A stretch of DNA of 64,000 nt from Streptomyces noursei (lineage in GTDB: Bacteria; Actinomycetota; Actinomycetes; Streptomycetales; Streptomycetaceae), in NCBI RefSeq assembly GCF_016917755.1, contig NZ_CP070326.1, positions 4,154,001 to 4,218,000 on the forward strand. Reading direction: 5' to 3'. Both the position numbers and the translations under genes were made by a program. Of this stretch, positions 53,466 through 62,848 are shown one piece after another. Positions within the stretch are counted from its first letter, which is position 1; each line of letters begins with the position of its first letter. The notes under the pieces are model-generated. The model saw only the letters and a list, made by a program, of their open reading frames with translations. It did no database searches and had not been told where the DNA came from.

Positions 53466-54224
53466 TCACCGGATTTCGAGGATCTTCTCCCGCATCGCAT
53501 AGACCACGGCTTCCATCCGGGAATGCAGCTGGAGCTTCTCCAGGATGTTGCGCACGTGGTTCTTGACGGTGTTCTCGGAGATGAACAACTCCTTGGCGAT
53601 ATCCCGGTTGTTCATGCCGGTGGCGACGAGTTTGAGGACCTCCAGCTCGCGGTCGGTGAGCCGGGGCGCCGGCACCAGACGACGTTCGTCGGTGCGCTGG
53701 ATCATCGATTTGAACTCCGTCAGGAGCTTGGACGCCATCGACGGGCTGATCTGCGACTGGCCGTCGGCGACCGCCCGGATCGCGGTGGCCACCTCGTCGG
53801 TGGAGATCTCCTTGAGGAGGTACCCGGTGGCGCCCGCCTTGATCGCGTCGTAGAGATCGGCCTCTTCGTCGCTGATCGTCAGCATGATGATCTTCGCGCT
53901 GGGCGCCACCTCCTTGATGGAGGTGCACGCCTCGATCCCACCGCGCCGGGGCATCCGCACGTCCATCAGCACGATGTCGGGCAGCAGGTCGGCGGCCTTG
54001 TCGACCGCCTCCGCGCCGTCGCCCGCCTCACCGACGACCTGGATGTCCTCCTCCTGCGCCAGCACGATCTCCAGGCCGCGACGGAACAGCGCATGATCAT
54101 CCACGACGAGGACGCGGATCGGTTCCTTGCGCGGCACCCGCGCGGCCCCGTCCCCGTCGCCGGCCCCCACACCGCACGCGTCGCCGTCCGCATCATTCCG
54201 CGCGGGCCCGAAACTCTCCCCCAT
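53466..54224 (-). CDS. LuxR-family (NarL-type) response regulator
   Basis: 252 residues. After a ~33-residue Asp/Gly-rich N-terminal tail comes a receiver domain (IRVLVVDDHALFRRG, phospho-acceptor D88 in VLMDVRMP, then TISDEEAD and the lysine in GYLLKEIS). A LuxR helix-turn-helix is at about 190-245 (LTDRELEVLKLVATGMNNRDIAKELFISENTVKNHVRNI). ATG 54224 follows GGGGAGGAACC. No histidine kinase is adjacent, so it is an orphan here. It sits between hpf and the AlkX-type gene. Targets unknown. Confidence 0.93.
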   Translation of the reverse strand: MGESFGPARNDADGDACGVGAGDGDGAARVPRKEPIRVLVVDDHALFRRGLEIVLAQEEDIQVVGEAGDGAEAVDKAADLLPDIVLMDVRMPRRGGIEACTSIKEVAPSAKIIMLTISDEEADLYDAIKAGATGYLLKEISTDEVATAIRAVADGQSQISPSMASKLLTEFKSMIQRTDERRLVPAPRLTDRELEVLKLVATGMNNRDIAKELFISENTVKNHVRNILEKLQLHSRMEAVVYAMREKILEIR

Positions 54225-54415
54225 GGTTCCTCCCCGTCAACTACTCGGCCGAGGGCCAGAGCTTGGATATAAGGCTGGTTGACAACAGCCCTTTGCGGCC
54301 GGCCCGATCAATGCCATACGACCGTCTCCCCGGCATGTCGCCGTTTCGTGCCCACATACTCCCCGGCTGGCACAAACACTATACGGCTTCAACTCCAGCC
54401 CTCCGCAGGCACGAT

Positions 54416-54444
54416 GGTGCCCCCGGGCGTGCGCCGGGGGCACC
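54416..54444 (-). terminator. Terminator of hpf
   Basis: Perfect 11-bp stem GGTGCCCCCGG (54416-54426) / CCGGGGGCACC (54434-54444) with a 7-nt loop, 13 bases beyond the hpf stop. Further down, the minus strand has TATAGT (54378-54383), a possible -10 for the response regulator. Confidence 0.7.
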
Positions 54445-54457
54445 GAACAGATGGGGG

Positions 54458-55153
54458 TCAGCCACCCAGCGCGCCGCCTGCGCCGCCGGGCGATTCCTCT
54501 CCGAACGCGTCGGAATTCAAGTGGATGACGCCGTAGTCGTAAGCGTGCCGCCGATAAACGACACTCGGCTGCTTGGTCTCGGCGTCGACGAAGAGATAGA
54601 AGTCGTGTCCGACCAACTCCATCTCGTAGAGCGCCTGGTCGAGCGCCATCGGCGCCGCCGAATGGGTCTTCTCGCGGACGACCACGGGCCCTTCGCCCTG
54701 GATCTCCAGCGACCCCATCCGGGTGGTCGGCACCTTCTCCCGCTCCGCGGCTTCCTCGGCGGCCGTCAGGCCGTGGCCGTTCAGCCGTGCCGCGTCGGGG
54801 ACGGTGATCGCGACTTCGCTCGCCGGGATGCGTCCGTTGCCGCGACGCGAGTGGCGCTTGTCGTTCTGTTTCCGCAGGCGCGCCTCCAGCTTGGCTGTTG
54901 CCAGATCCAGCGCGGCGTACGGGTCGGCTGCGGCCGCCTCGGCCCGGACCACCGGGCCACGGGAGCGGAGCGTGATCTCCACTCGGTCGGAACGGTCGGC
55001 CTGCCGCGGGTTGGGCTCCTTGGACACCTCGACGTCCAGGCTGATTGCCTTGCCATCGAGCTTCTGGACTTTGTCCAGCTTCAGCTTCTCGGCCACGTGC
55101 TTGCGGAACCGCTCGGGCACCTCTGTCTTGCGGCCCTTGACGACGATGTCCAC
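54458..55153 (-). CDS. hpf: Ribosome hibernation promoting factor, long form
   Basis: 231 residues, the long HPF class. The N-terminal domain (VDIVVKGRKTEVPERFRKHVAEKLKLDKV, residues 1-~105) binds between the ribosomal subunits at the decoding centre. After a linker, the C-terminal domain (about 165-225, DFYLFVDAETKQPSVVYRRHAYDYGVIHL) mediates 100S dimer formation. GTG 55153 has GGAG six bases upstream; the in-frame ATG 57 bases earlier has no SD. It silences ribosomes in stationary phase, dormancy or stress. Monocistronic, ending at the 54416 hairpin. Confidence 0.95.
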   Translation of the reverse strand: MDIVVKGRKTEVPERFRKHVAEKLKLDKVQKLDGKAISLDVEVSKEPNPRQADRSDRVEITLRSRGPVVRAEAAAADPYAALDLATAKLEARLRKQNDKRHSRRGNGRIPASEVAITVPDAARLNGHGLTAAEEAAEREKVPTTRMGSLEIQGEGPVVVREKTHSAAPMALDQALYEMELVGHDFYLFVDAETKQPSVVYRRHAYDYGVIHLNSDAFGEESPGGAGGALGG

Positions 55154-55715
55154 GCAGAACTCCGTTCCCGGATCGCCCCGCTCAGCAAGCGGAGCAGCTC
55201 CTTCTTGCACCAGGCCCCGGTGGGTACCGGAGCCTCGGACTGGCGACTTTCACCTCCTCCTCCCCCAGGGACGAGATCTCCATTCCCACGTTTTCAGGAT
55301 CGCCGAAAAACCCCGAAAAGCATGCAACACGACATCCGAGGCAAAGCGTCCGCCAAGTCCTCACAACCGAACATAGCTCTACTGGACGGGTGTCGGCACC
55401 CCCTCGCCACGACCAGCTCCGTTTGAGTGAAAATCGGCGGTCACTACCAGCAACGACGCCCCGTCCCGGCCAGTTCCCTTTACCCCTGACGCTCACCGAG
55501 CGTTCCGACGCCCGGCCGCGACACCCCTCCGGAACCACAGCAGCCGGGCACACCCCTGACACACCCGCCCCTACTCCCATCAGGTGACACGGCCGGGGCC
55601 GCGACCGGCCCTGCCGGGGTCGGGCACGCCCCCGCCCCGCCTCTGCCTTCCCACTGTCCTGTGGCTCGGTGGCCCGGTGGCCTGGCGGCCTGGTGCCTCG
55701 GTGGCCTGGTGGCCC
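55154..55715 (-). promoter_or_regulatory. Intergenic region between comF-like gene and hpf
   Basis: 562 bases without a convincing gene. The comF-proximal end (55665-55715) is a degenerate tandem array of GGTGGCCTG-like units. A small ACGCTC/GAGCGT hairpin lies at 55489-55503. The hpf promoter must be in the relatively A-rich stretch 55280-55440, but I could not assign it. Confidence 0.35.
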
Positions 55716-56417
55716 TCACTTTCCGTTGAAGAGGAAAGAACTGCGGGGCGCGGCCACCACCGCGGCCCCCATCACCCGCCCACCGACGGCCCTGACCGCC
55801 CGTGCCGCCTCGGCGAGCGTGGCGCCCGTCGTCACCAGATCGTCCACCAGCACCACTGGCACCCCCGCCAGCAGCCTCCCGGCAGCCCCCGGCACCTCCA
55901 GCGCACCCTCGACGTTCGCCAACCGCTGCCGGGCATCCAGCCCCGCCTGATCGATCATCGCGCGACGCTGCCGCAACACCGCCAGCACCCGCGCGCCGAC
56001 GCCCACCCGCCGCAGCTCGGCGGAGGCCGCCAACGCGATCCGGCGCACCGGATCATGGCCACGACCGGCCACCGCCTTCCGCGCGGACGGCACTGGCACC
56101 AGGAGGAGGGGGCCGCCCCCTCCCCCTACCCCCCGCACCGCCCCCGCCAGCACTGCCCCCAGCGGCGCGGCCAGCCGCAGTGCGCCGCGCTCCTTGTGGG
56201 CCAGCAACACCGCACGCACCTCGTCGGCGTACGGCGCCCCGGCCCAGACCCGCGGCAACCCCGCCGGCACCGGCCAGGGCCGCACCCGCCCGGCACCGCG
56301 TCCGCCCCGCCACAGCGCCCGCCGGCACGCCCCGCACAGCTCCGTACGCGGCCGGCCACACCCCGCACAGTCGACCGGCAGCACCAGGCCCGCCAGCTCC
56401 TGCCACACCCCCCGCAT
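55716..56417 (-). CDS. ComF-family phosphoribosyltransferase-like protein
   Basis: 233 residues. A four-cysteine zinc finger at the N-terminus (CAGCGRPRTELCGAC) is followed by a PRTase fold with LLVPVPSARKAVAGRGHDPV and the PRPP-binding motif VVLVDDLVTTGATLAEA. ComF proteins take part in DNA uptake in competent bacteria; in Streptomyces the gene is present but its role is unproven, and it could equally be a nucleotide-salvage relative. ATG 56417 starts the zinc-finger region. It follows lpqB on the same strand after a 392-base gap holding a heptamer repeat. Confidence 0.9.
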   Translation of the reverse strand: MRGVWQELAGLVLPVDCAGCGRPRTELCGACRRALWRGGRGAGRVRPWPVPAGLPRVWAGAPYADEVRAVLLAHKERGALRLAAPLGAVLAGAVRGVGGGGGPLLLVPVPSARKAVAGRGHDPVRRIALAASAELRRVGVGARVLAVLRQRRAMIDQAGLDARQRLANVEGALEVPGAAGRLLAGVPVVLVDDLVTTGATLAEAARAVRAVGGRVMGAAVVAAPRSSFLFNGK

Positions 56418-56809
56418 GACTCCACTGTCGCGGCCGGGGCGGCACCGTCACCACCCCTGTGGATAACTCCGCCGAGGCGGGCCCCGCACACCTCACGGAT
56501 GACAGACAGCGGAGCGGACCCGGACGCCGCGGACAGCCCAGCTGACGAGCCCGGACGGCAGATTCAGACAGCCGTGTCAGAAAGCACAGACAGTCAACGA
56601 ACACGGACGACGCCCAGCGGACAGCGGACAGCGGACAGCGGACAGCGGACAGCGGACAGCGGACAGCGGACAGCGGACAGCGGACAGCGGACCAACGCCC
56701 CATGCCTCGAAGCGCCGTCCACGGCCGCCGACCACCACCCGGCAAGGGCACCCGGCAAAGGCACCCGTCGACAGCAACGGCAACGGCACTTCACCGATGC
56801 CCGGCGCCG
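56418..56809 (-). other. lpqB-comF intergenic region
   Basis: 392 bases with no gene. Besides the heptamer array at 56615-56691 it has scattered GGACAGC-like words on both sides of it, as if the array had spread from degenerate copies. No hairpin directly after the lpqB stop was found. Confidence 0.4.
56615..56691. repeat. Eleven perfect tandem copies of a heptamer
   Basis: CAGCGGA repeated 11 times without a mismatch (77 bp). Perfect short-period repeats of this size are prone to slippage, so copy number probably varies between isolates. Confidence 0.97.
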
Positions 56810-58705
56810 TCACCCCGGATAGACCGGCGCCGTGCCGTCCTTCGCCACCGTCTTCCAGTTCGCGTCCGGGGGCAGCCGCACTATGCCCTCGCTGGCGTCG
56901 GCGATCAGCGGGCGGGTTTCGTCCTCCGAGGCCGCCACCGCCTTGACGCCGTTGACGCCGGGCAGCGTCTGCGCGTCCGACGCCGAGCCGTCGGTCTCCA
57001 TGAACTGCATCTGCTGCACCCCGCCGGCCTCCCGGCCGACGACCACCAACCGGCTGCCGCCCGCCCAGGACGCCGCCACCACGTCCTCCAACTGGGGCGC
57101 GATCGGCCGGAGTTCCTGCACCGACAGCGTCGGGTGCGCGGAGGTGCCGTCCCGCTCGACCCGGCCGAGTTGGAGCGTCGTACGTCCCTTGTCCTCCACC
57201 AGGATCGCGATCCGGATGCCGTCCGCGGCCACCTTGATCGCCTTGATCCGCCGCTGGCCGAGGCCGGGCACCGTGACCTCCTCCGGGTCGCCCTTCCCCT
57301 CCCGCATCCGCAGCAACCGCGACCGGTGCGCGTCACGGTCGGCGATCCACAGGTCACCCAGCCCGTCCCAACTCGGTGCGGTGAGCCCCTCGTCGGCGTT
57401 CTTCGCCGCGCCGGCACTCGTCAGCAGCGGCCCACCGCGTTCGCCGCCGCCCTCCAGGCCGGCCACGTACAGATACCGGCCGTCGCCCGACACCCCGGCC
57501 GCGGTGGTCTCCCCGCGGGAGATGGCGACCGAGCGCAGCGGGGTCTTGCCGGTGCCGAACGGCCCGCGCACCGGCATCGGTTCGGTGGCCGAGTCCGACA
57601 TCGTGACGACGCGGTGCTCGGCGTCGATGAAGTACTCCTGGCCGGGGCGTCCGGAATGGCCCGGTGCGGCGAAGTCCCGCTGGGCCTGATCCTGGGTCAG
57701 CGCGCACAGCGAGTTGCCGTTCGGATCCTGGAGCTCCACCTCGCTGATCTTCGAAGCGCGCGTCATGTCCTGGACGGTGAAGAACAGCTGAGCCGCCATC
57801 CGCTTGCACTGGGCGGTGTCGGTGTTGACCGCCTGCTTGCTGAGCTTGACCTGGAGGGCGTTGGAGTCGTCGAGCGACAGGTCACGGGCGGCGAGCCGGG
57901 TGCCGGGCGGGAACGCCGACGTCGTCACCCGGTCCAACCAGTCGGTGGGCCCGCCGAGCAGCGCCTCGACACTGGACGTGATCGGCTTTATCCGCTGTCG
58001 CAGATAGACCGGGTCGGCGACGAGCACGTTCTTGCCCGCCTTGGGGTCGTCCGACTCGGACTTGTAGGACGCGAAGTAGTACTTGTTGACGGAGCGGTAG
58101 ATGCGCTGGAAGTCGGACTGCCCCAGCACCAGTCCGTCGGGCAGCCGGTCGATGCGCCACTGGTCCCCCTCCTTGATGAGGTGGATCGTCTCGCGGTACG
58201 GCCGCTCCTCGGGGGTGTAGGCGTGGTTGGCGTCTACCGTGGCCACCTGGCTGCCGGCGAGCGTGACGGTGTAACCGTCGGCGTCCTCGCGGCCGGGCTG
58301 GGCCTCCGGCTCGGACTTGGGCCGCTCCTGGAGCACGTTGGTGACCAGGAACGGCCGCCAGGTCTGCTTCGCCGACTTGGCCAGATACATCCGGGCCGTG
58401 CGGAAGTCCGCCTCGTCACTGGTGGTCGCGTCGAGGAAGCTGCGCACGATGTTGGTGGGCTGGGCGCCGTCCTGCGGGGGCACGCCGTAGACCCGCACCT
58501 GGGAGTCCCCGTCGGCGCGCGGGGGCTGGTCGACCGCGGTGACGTCGCCGCTGTCCGGCATCGATGCGCAGCCGGCCAGCAGCGTCCCCGCGCAGCCCAG
58601 CAGGACGGCCTTCCGGCCCCTCCGCACGGCCCCGGTGCTCCGGAGCGCGCGCCCGCGGAACCGAGGGGTGCGCGCCGTGTGCTCGTCCTCGTGCTCAGTG
58701 CCCAC
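56810..58705 (-). CDS. lpqB: Lipoprotein LpqB
   Basis: 631 residues. The signal peptide ends in the lipobox LLAGC (GCAGTLLAGCASMP), followed by a GerMN-like domain (VRVYGVPPQDG..., PYRETIHLIKEGDQWRI) and a C-terminal beta-propeller-like part (AGVSGDGRYLYVAGLEGG, LWIADRDAHRSRLLRMREG). LpqB is the outer-face accessory of the MtrAB two-component system and modulates MtrB. GTG 58705 overlaps the mtrB stop by 11 bases, so it is translationally coupled. Last gene of the mtnA-mtrA-mtrB-lpqB cluster. Confidence 0.95.
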   Translation of the reverse strand: MGTEHEDEHTARTPRFRGRALRSTGAVRRGRKAVLLGCAGTLLAGCASMPDSGDVTAVDQPPRADGDSQVRVYGVPPQDGAQPTNIVRSFLDATTSDEADFRTARMYLAKSAKQTWRPFLVTNVLQERPKSEPEAQPGREDADGYTVTLAGSQVATVDANHAYTPEERPYRETIHLIKEGDQWRIDRLPDGLVLGQSDFQRIYRSVNKYYFASYKSESDDPKAGKNVLVADPVYLRQRIKPITSSVEALLGGPTDWLDRVTTSAFPPGTRLAARDLSLDDSNALQVKLSKQAVNTDTAQCKRMAAQLFFTVQDMTRASKISEVELQDPNGNSLCALTQDQAQRDFAAPGHSGRPGQEYFIDAEHRVVTMSDSATEPMPVRGPFGTGKTPLRSVAISRGETTAAGVSGDGRYLYVAGLEGGGERGGPLLTSAGAAKNADEGLTAPSWDGLGDLWIADRDAHRSRLLRMREGKGDPEEVTVPGLGQRRIKAIKVAADGIRIAILVEDKGRTTLQLGRVERDGTSAHPTLSVQELRPIAPQLEDVVAASWAGGSRLVVVGREAGGVQQMQFMETDGSASDAQTLPGVNGVKAVAASEDETRPLIADASEGIVRLPPDANWKTVAKDGTAPVYPG

Positions 58706-60848
58706 GCCGTCCGCCTTCCCGCTCCACGTCGCGTCCGGTCTCCTGCTGCGTGCTGCCGGTGGCGGCCGCACCGCCGCGTGCCCCCGGACCGTCGGTCGTG
58801 ACCGGGTCGCCGTTGGTCACCGTGTCCGGCCGGGCGTCCTCGCCGGTGCCGTCGTCGCGGGCGCCGTCGCCCTTCCGTGCGGGGGTGTGCTGCGGCACCA
58901 CGCGGGTACTGCCGCCGGGAGGCAGCACCGCCGGGGCCGCGGCGGGCCGGGCCGCGGCGTGCTGTGCGCCGGGGCGGGGCTGCGCGGGGATGGTGGACGC
59001 CCCGCGGCCGGCGGCGGGGCGGGGGCGCCCCTGCTCGTCCAGGCCGCGGTTGCGCCGGGAGTCCTCCGGCTCCAGGGGGATCGGGGAGCCGCGCAGCTTC
59101 TCGCCGGCCGTACGGGGCAGCGTCAGCCGGAACTGGGAGCCGCCGCCCGGCTCGCCCCACGCCTGCAGCCAGCCGCCGTGCAGCCGGGCGTCCTCGATGG
59201 CGATGGACAGGCCGAGTCCGGTGCCGCCGGTCGTACGGGCCCGGGCCGGGTCCGCGCGCCAGAAGCGGTTGAAGACCCGGGTCGCCTCCCCGGGTTTGAG
59301 GCCGACGCCGTAGTCCCGGACCGCGACGGCCACCGCGCCGTCGCTGCGTCCGCCGGCGGAGGCGAGCCGCACCACGACGTTGCGGCCCTCGCCGTGCTCG
59401 ACGGCGTTGACGACGAGGTTGCGCAGGATGCGCTCGACCCGCCGGGGGTCCGCCTCGGCCATGACGGGGTGCTCGGCGCCGCGCACCACGATGCGGCTGC
59501 CCTTGCGTTCGGCGAGCGGTTCGGCGCCCTCGATGACGCGGTTGACCACGTCGCGCAGGTCGACCGGTTCGGCTTCCAGGGCCGCCGCGCCCGCGTCGAA
59601 CCGGCTGATCTCCAGCAGTTCGGCGAGCAGCGACTCGAAGCGGTCGAGCTGGCCGCGCAGCAGCTCCGCGGAGCGCGCGGTGGCCGGGTCGAACTCGTCC
59701 CGGACCTCGTGGATGACGTCGGCGGCCATCCGTACGGTCGTCAGCGGGGTGCGCAGCTCGTGCGAGACGTCGGAGACGAACCGCCGCTGCATCCGGGACA
59801 GCTCCTCCAGCTGCTGGATCTTGAGCTGGAGGTTCTGCGCCATCTTGTTGAAGGACTCGCCGAGCCGGGCGATGTCGTCCTCGCCGGTGACCTTCATCCG
59901 CTCCTGGAGGAGGCCGGCGGCCAGCCGCTCGGAGATCCCGGCGGCCATCCGCACGGGCGTGACGACCTGCCGCACGACCAGCCAGGCAATCGCGCCGAGC
60001 AGGATGACGACGAAGACGCCGGCGGTCGCCAGTGTCCCGGTGACGAGCTTGAGGGACTCCGCTTCCTGGCTGAACGGGAAGAGGTAGTAGAGCTGGTACT
60101 GGTTGCCGTTGACGTCGTTGAGGCGCTTGCCGATGATCAGCGCCGGCACCCCGTCGTTGGACCCGATGCGTTTGATCTGGGTGTACTGGCGGAACGTCCC
60201 GGACTTGCTGTCCAGCTTCCGTCGCAGTTCGACGGGCACGCTGCGCTCGGGGTCGACGTCGCCGGAGGCGCGGGGTCCCCGGGTGCCGGGGGTGGAGTCG
60301 CCGAACGGCTCGTCGGAGTCGGAGCTCAGCGCGACGACCGAGAAGACGCCCTGGCCGCCGCTGGCGAGCTGCTCGACCAGGCTGGTCAGCCAGGTCGCGG
60401 AGTCCTGGGTGCCGCGGCTGGCGGTGCGGCTGTTGTCGTCGGAGTGGTTGTCGTCGCCGCCGTCAGCCAGCTTCCGGGCGACCTCGAAGCCGCCGACGGC
60501 CTGGCTCTGGGCGGCCTGTGCCTTGGCGGTGAGCAGGCCGTTGCGGACCTGTCCGACGACCACCACGCCGAGCAGCAGCACCACGGCCAGCGACATCAGC
60601 AGGGTGGTGGCGACGACCCGCAGCTGGATGTTGCGCCGCCACAGGCGCAGCGCGGGCAGCAGGGGCCGGCGCACCCACCGGCTGAAGAGCCGTAGCAGCG
60701 GGTGGACGGGGCCGCTCACCGCGCCGTCGGGCAGCAACTGCCCGCCGCGCAGCAACCGCGCCGCCAACCGATCAGAAAAGGACATATCGCCTGCCGGGTC
60801 GACGGTGCGCCCCCGCTGTCCCTCCGGGGTCGAACCGTCCCGGGTCAT
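58695..60848 (-). CDS. mtrB: Sensor histidine kinase MtrB
   Basis: 717 residues. A membrane helix near 78-98 (VVATTLLMSLAVVLLLGVVVVG), an outer sensor region, a second helix (LATAGVFVVILLGAIAWLVV), HAMP, then the phospho-acceptor H in FVSDVSHELRTPLTTVR and the ATP-binding boxes (NLVVNAVEHGEG, RDYGVGLKPGEA, GTGLGLSIAIED). The Pro/Ala-rich C-terminal ~130 residues are long for the family. ATG 60848 follows the mtrA stop with one base between. With MtrA it controls cell-wall and development genes in actinobacteria. Confidence 0.97.
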   Translation of the reverse strand: MTRDGSTPEGQRGRTVDPAGDMSFSDRLAARLLRGGQLLPDGAVSGPVHPLLRLFSRWVRRPLLPALRLWRRNIQLRVVATTLLMSLAVVLLLGVVVVGQVRNGLLTAKAQAAQSQAVGGFEVARKLADGGDDNHSDDNSRTASRGTQDSATWLTSLVEQLASGGQGVFSVVALSSDSDEPFGDSTPGTRGPRASGDVDPERSVPVELRRKLDSKSGTFRQYTQIKRIGSNDGVPALIIGKRLNDVNGNQYQLYYLFPFSQEAESLKLVTGTLATAGVFVVILLGAIAWLVVRQVVTPVRMAAGISERLAAGLLQERMKVTGEDDIARLGESFNKMAQNLQLKIQQLEELSRMQRRFVSDVSHELRTPLTTVRMAADVIHEVRDEFDPATARSAELLRGQLDRFESLLAELLEISRFDAGAAALEAEPVDLRDVVNRVIEGAEPLAERKGSRIVVRGAEHPVMAEADPRRVERILRNLVVNAVEHGEGRNVVVRLASAGGRSDGAVAVAVRDYGVGLKPGEATRVFNRFWRADPARARTTGGTGLGLSIAIEDARLHGGWLQAWGEPGGGSQFRLTLPRTAGEKLRGSPIPLEPEDSRRNRGLDEQGRPRPAAGRGASTIPAQPRPGAQHAAARPAAAPAVLPPGGSTRVVPQHTPARKGDGARDDGTGEDARPDTVTNGDPVTTDGPGARGGAAATGSTQQETGRDVEREGGRRGH

Positions 60849-60849
60849 C

Positions 60850-61527
60850 TCAGCTGGGCCCGGCCTTGTAGCCGACGCCGCGTACGGTCACCACGATCTC
60901 CGGCCGCTCCGGGTCCCGCTCGACCTTGGAGCGCAGCCGCTGCACATGGACGTTGACGAGCCGGGTGTCCGCGGCGTGCCGGTAGCCCCAGACCTGCTCC
61001 AGCAGCACCTCGCGCGTGAACACCTGCCACGGCTTGCGCGCCAACGCCACCAGCAGATCGAACTCCAGCGGCGTCAGCGCGATCGACTGACCGTCCCGCT
61101 TCACGGAGTGCCCCGCCACGTCGATGACCAGGTCCCCGATGGCCAGCTGCTCGGGCGCCGGCTCCTCCGAGCGGCGCAGCCGCGCCCGGATCCGGGCCAC
61201 CAGCTCCTTGGGCTTGAACGGCTTGACGACGTAGTCGTCCGCACCCGATTCGAGTCCGACCACCACATCCACCGTGTCGCTCTTGGCGGTCAGCATGACG
61301 ATCGGCACGCCCGACTCGGCCCGGATCAGCCGGCAGACCTCGATGCCGTCCCGTCCGGGCAGCATCAGGTCGAGCAGCACAAGGTCGGGCTTGGTCTCGC
61401 GGAACGCAGCGAGCGCCTTGTCGCCGTCCGACACGAACGACGGTTCAAAGCCCTCGCCGCGCAGCACGATGCCGAGCATCTCTGCCAGTGCGGTGTCGTC
61501 GTCGACGACCAGGACGCGTCCCTTCAT
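60850..61527 (-). CDS. mtrA: Response regulator MtrA (OmpR family)
   Basis: 225 residues. Receiver domain with VLVVDDD, phospho-acceptor D53 in VLLDLMLPGRDG, MLTAKSD and the lysine in YVVKPFKPKEL. The C-terminal winged helix has LTPLEFDLLVALARKPWQVFTREVLLEQVWGY and ends VVTVRGVGYKAG. Its ATG overlaps the mtnA stop (ATGA on the minus strand). It is an essential or developmental regulator in actinobacteria. Confidence 0.97.
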   Translation of the reverse strand: MKGRVLVVDDDTALAEMLGIVLRGEGFEPSFVSDGDKALAAFRETKPDLVLLDLMLPGRDGIEVCRLIRAESGVPIVMLTAKSDTVDVVVGLESGADDYVVKPFKPKELVARIRARLRRSEEPAPEQLAIGDLVIDVAGHSVKRDGQSIALTPLEFDLLVALARKPWQVFTREVLLEQVWGYRHAADTRLVNVHVQRLRSKVERDPERPEIVVTVRGVGYKAGPS

Positions 61528-62696
61528 TCGGCCATCATCCCATTACCTGATCGTGACTTTCTCCATCGTGAGACGGAACACACGTCCGCCAGCCGCTCGC
61601 GGGTCACCGGCGACACCACCCCGGCCTCCGTCACGATCGCCGTGACCAGCTCGGCGGGCGTGACGTCGAAGGCCGGGTTGTAGGCCAGTGCCCCCAGCGG
61701 CGCCACCGGAATCCCGGTGCCGCCCACCACCCCACCGCCTTGGATGTGCGGCAGGGAGAACTCCGTCACTTCCTTGCCGGGCCGCTGCTCCACCTCGATG
61801 GCGGCTCCCTCCTTCGTCTCCAGATCCACCGTGCTGGTCGGCGCCACCACTACGAACGGAACGTGGTGGTGGCGGGCGAGCACCGCCAGCGGATAACTGC
61901 CGATCTTGTTGGCCACCGCGCCGTCGGCGGCGATCCGGTCGGCACCTATGAGCACCGCGTCCACCTCACCGGCCGCGAACAGCGAGCCTGCGGCGCCATC
62001 GGCCAGCACCGTGTACGCCATCCCGGCACGCGCCGCCTCGTAGGCGGTCAGCCGCGCCCCCTGCAGCAGCGGCCGCGTCTCGTCCACCCACAGCCGCCGC
62101 AGCTCGCCGGCCCGGTGCGCCGCCAACGCCACGGCCAGGGCGGTCCCCTCCCCACCGGAGACCAGGGCACCCGTGTTGCAGTGCGTGAGAATCCGGTGCC
62201 CGCCGCCCGGCAGCAGCTCGCCCAGCAGGTCCAGCCCGTGCTGCGCCATGCGCGCGCTCGCCTCGACGTCCTCCGCGTGGACGGCCCGCGCCTCGGCCAG
62301 CGCGGCCGCCCCCGCAGCCTCCGCACCATCGCCTCCGGCCGCCGCCCGGCGGTACGCCGTGACCGCCCGCCGGACGCCGTACCCGAGATTGACCGCGGTC
62401 GGCCGGGCGGACGCCAGTGCCTCCGCCGCCTCCTCGACGTCGAATCCGCGCACCGCGGCCAACGCAACGCCGTACGCGCCCGCGATGCCCAGCAGCGGCG
62501 CCCCGCGCACGGCCAGCGTCTGGATCGCCTGCACCAGAGCCGGAACGTCCGTGCAGACCAGCTCGACCTCCTCCGCCGGCAGCCGCGTCTGGTCGAGCAG
62601 GACCACGGCCGGGCTCTCGGGGAACTCCTCCCAGCGCAACGACGGGATCGCGAGCGTCCCAGCGCCCGTCTCCGACACCTCGTATTGATCAGCCAT
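61524..62696 (-). CDS. mtnA: Methylthioribose-1-phosphate isomerase
   Basis: 390 residues. An aIF2B-like fold with the RGAPLLGIAGAYG substrate loop, the catalytic cysteine in LTHCNTGAL and aspartate in LIGADRIAADGAVANKIG, then FVVVAPTSTVDL. It converts 5-methylthioribose 1-phosphate to 5-methylthioribulose 1-phosphate in methionine salvage. ATG 62696 gives MADQYEVSE; an AGGGA lies very close upstream (short spacing). Its stop overlaps the mtrA start by four bases, coupling a metabolic gene to the MtrAB-LpqB signalling genes. It is divergent from a membrane protein gene. Confidence 0.94.
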   Translation of the reverse strand: MADQYEVSETGAGTLAIPSLRWEEFPESPAVVLLDQTRLPAEEVELVCTDVPALVQAIQTLAVRGAPLLGIAGAYGVALAAVRGFDVEEAAEALASARPTAVNLGYGVRRAVTAYRRAAAGGDGAEAAGAAALAEARAVHAEDVEASARMAQHGLDLLGELLPGGGHRILTHCNTGALVSGGEGTALAVALAAHRAGELRRLWVDETRPLLQGARLTAYEAARAGMAYTVLADGAAGSLFAAGEVDAVLIGADRIAADGAVANKIGSYPLAVLARHHHVPFVVVAPTSTVDLETKEGAAIEVEQRPGKEVTEFSLPHIQGGGVVGGTGIPVAPLGALAYNPAFDVTPAELVTAIVTEAGVVSPVTRERLADVCSVSRWRKSRSGNGMMAE

Positions 62697-62848
62697 TCCC
62701 TCAGTCTGCCGCCGATCCCGGGCCGAATAGAAGGTCCCCTTCCTCGAAGGGCCCGGGTACAGAGCGCCACCGGCCATGACACGATGACTGACACCGCGGA
62801 CCCCGGACCCCGCCCGCCCCGGCGGACGGGCAGCAAGAAGGAGCGACG

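Noticed and set aside
56615..56691. Heptamer array as a CRISPR or origin iteron set
   Set aside because: There are no spacers, the units are contiguous and 7 bp long, and no cas or replication genes are near.
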